From the NCBI GenBank assembly GCA_023399215.1, contig JAEWQJ010000047.1, positions 62,001 through 126,000 on the forward strand: a DNA stretch of 64,000 bases. The letters are read 5' to 3'. Position numbers and translations under genes: made by a program. This stretch comes from Methanobacteriota archaeon. Lineage in GTDB: Archaea > Halobacteriota > Methanosarcinia > Methanosarcinales > Methanosarcinaceae. Below are positions 62,850-64,000 of the stretch, in pieces (within the stretch, counting starts at the first letter, position 1; every line of letters starts with the position of its first letter). Under the pieces are notes generated by a model. The model saw only the letters and a list, made by a program, of their open reading frames with translations, did no database searches and was not told the DNA's origin.

Positions 62850-64000
62850 TCAGACTACTTTAATCTCCTTTTCCAGCTTCTTTATCATTTCCCTTACCTG
62901 AATTGCCCTTTCGAAGTCCAGCCTGTCAGCAGCTTCCCTCATTTCGGTTTCCAATTCGATAATCATATTGGAAATCTCAGTTTTAGGGATATGTTTGGTG
63001 TCGGTGATATCCACGACCTTTTCCCTGATTGGTTTCCTGATAGTTGTCGGGACTATGCCGTGTTCCTTGTTGTAGGCAATCTGCATGGAGCGGCGGCGTT
63101 CGGTCTCACTAACTGCATTTTTGATGGAATCAGTCATATTGTCGGCATACAGGACAACCTTCGAGCTGGCATTCCGGGCTGCGCGGCCTATGATCTGGAT
63201 CAGGCTTCTTGAGTTTCTCAGGAAGCCTTCCTTATCCGCATCCAGGATGCCAATGAAACCCACTTCCGGAATATCAAGCCCCTCCCTGAGCAGGTTGATC
63301 CCGACAAGGACGTCGAATTTGCCAAGGCGGAGTTCGCGGATAATCTCAGTTCGTTCCATCGTTTTGATATCCGAGTGCAGGTAACGTGCTTTGATCTCAT
63401 TCCTCGCAAGGTACTCGGTAAGTTCTTCCGCAAGTTTCTTCGTCAGAGTGGTTACAAGAGCACGGTCTCCCCTTTCCACAATTTTCCGAATCTCCTGCAT
63501 GACATCTTTGACCTGACCTTCGAGAGGACGAATTTCCACTTCAGGGTCAACAAGTCCTGTTGGGCGGATAATCTGTTCCACGATCTGGGCTGAGTGCTCT
63601 CTTTCATAATCGGAAGGTGTTGCCGAGACAAAAATCACGTTTTTCATGTACTTCTCGAATTCGTCGAACTTAAGAGGCCTGTTATCGTAAGCACTGGGAA
63701 GCCTGAACCCATAATCGACAAGACTCTTCTTCCTTGAACGGTCCCCGTTGTACATCCCATGAAGCTGCGGAATAGTCTGGTGGCTCTCATCGATTATCAT
63801 CAGGAAATCCTCAGGGAAATAGTCAAGCAGGCAGAAGGGCTGTTCTCCTGGCTGTCTGTGGTCAAAGTGCCGAGAATAGTTTTCAATGCCCTTGCAACTG
63901 CCGGTTTCCTGAATCATTTCCATATCATAAATCGTGCGCTGCTTCAACCTGTGAGATTCGAGAAGCCCAAGTTCAGGAAGGTGTTCTTCGAGCTCTTCGA
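62850..64000 (-). CDS. uvrB: Excinuclease ABC subunit B (UvrB), C-terminal part
   Basis: A partial CDS whose 5' end lies beyond the right edge; the frame is open from 64000. Visible features are the helicase DEAD-like box (LMIIDESHQTIPQLHGMYNGDRSRK), VSATPSDYE, the C-terminal RecA domain with LREGLDIPEVGFIGILDADKEGFLR and LIQIIGRAARN, and a UVR domain at the end (MIIELETEMREAADRLDFERAIQVREMI) that binds UvrC. It cooperates with UvrA and UvrC in nucleotide excision repair. In Methanosarcina these genes are of bacterial type and uvrA/uvrC are usually adjacent. Confidence 0.95.
   Translation of the reverse strand, partial: EELEEHLPELGLLESHRLKQRTIYDMEMIQETGSCKGIENYSRHFDHRQPGEQPFCLLDYFPEDFLMIIDESHQTIPQLHGMYNGDRSRKKSLVDYGFRLPSAYDNRPLKFDEFEKYMKNVIFVSATPSDYEREHSAQIVEQIIRPTGLVDPEVEIRPLEGQVKDVMQEIRKIVERGDRALVTTLTKKLAEELTEYLARNEIKARYLHSDIKTMERTEIIRELRLGKFDVLVGINLLREGLDIPEVGFIGILDADKEGFLRNSRSLIQIIGRAARNASSKVVLYADNMTDSIKNAVSETERRRSMQIAYNKEHGIVPTTIRKPIREKVVDITDTKHIPKTEISNMIIELETEMREAADRLDFERAIQVREMIKKLEKEIKVV

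Overview
The window comes from a methanogenic archaeon of the genus Methanosarcina, judged from gene content and style. It is AT-rich, with long intergenic spaces full of short tandem repeats. It carries an archaeal Trm1, an MsvR-type V4R redox regulator, DUF2110, archaeal glycogen-debranching genes, many Methanosarcina-style lipoproteins (lipobox plus Thr/Asn/Glu-rich linker), and many decayed insertion sequences. Bacterial-type genes (LonA protease, UvrB, an HSL-type esterase, a type III alcohol dehydrogenase, a SAM methyltransferase, a PLL-like lectin) are mixed in, as is usual for this genus. No species is assigned.

Layout. 0-6.3 kb: a truncated coiled-coil gene, two paralogous cupredoxin-like lipoproteins, trm1, a winged-helix/coiled-coil protein, DUF2110, and msvR with palindromic operators. 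6.5-15 kb: an accessory stretch with transposase remnants, a class III aminotransferase, a DUF3795 protein, a 1004-residue HEAT-repeat protein, a TPR gene cut by a broken IS, and a decayed tRNA-Leu. 15-29.4 kb: mostly housekeeping and envelope genes (acyP, a membrane-anchored alkaline-phosphatase-superfamily protein, DUF2157/GDYXXLXY pair, MarR-lonA, thioredoxin-like lipoprotein, ABC1 kinase, flavodoxin-fold protein, Bcr/CflA transporter). 29.4-35.4 kb: an island with a two-gene caspase system flanked by decayed ISL3 transposase, PKD and integrase remnants, then an SGNH hydrolase with a 23-Asn tract. 35.7-45.6 kb: a GH133/GH130 pair, esterase, Fe-ADH, a broken LURP-one-like gene, an AI-2E-family permease and GlmM. 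45.9-52.5 kb: a YwbE homologue with an in-frame UAG, type I restriction specificity-subunit fragments, membrane protein, radical SAM/SPASM enzyme and small proteins. 52.9-56.6 kb: an unusual nitrogenase-like operon (NifH-NifD fusion plus NifK-like subunit). 57.5-64 kb: a QueG-like iron-sulfur protein, MITE-like repeats, a secreted lectin-like propeller, a broken nucleoside phosphorylase, a methyltransferase, an IS1182-type fragment and the 3' part of uvrB.

The two strongest candidates for undescribed biology are: (1) the nitrogenase-like H-D fusion with its TTG-overlapping K-like partner, which matches neither canonical NifHDK nor CfbCD and whose P-loop-containing start appears to use an AUA codon behind a perfect Shine-Dalgarno sequence; and (2) a membrane-spanning caspase (caspase, EF-hand-like loop, coiled coil, one TM helix, PKD domain, YVTN propeller) preceded by a small protein resembling the effector-associated constant component EACC1. 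Other regulatory or decoding curiosities are the MsvR operators, the MarR-lonA operators, the UAG inside ywbE, and several genes whose initiation codon is missing. All family calls were made by eye from sequence motifs; no database search was run.
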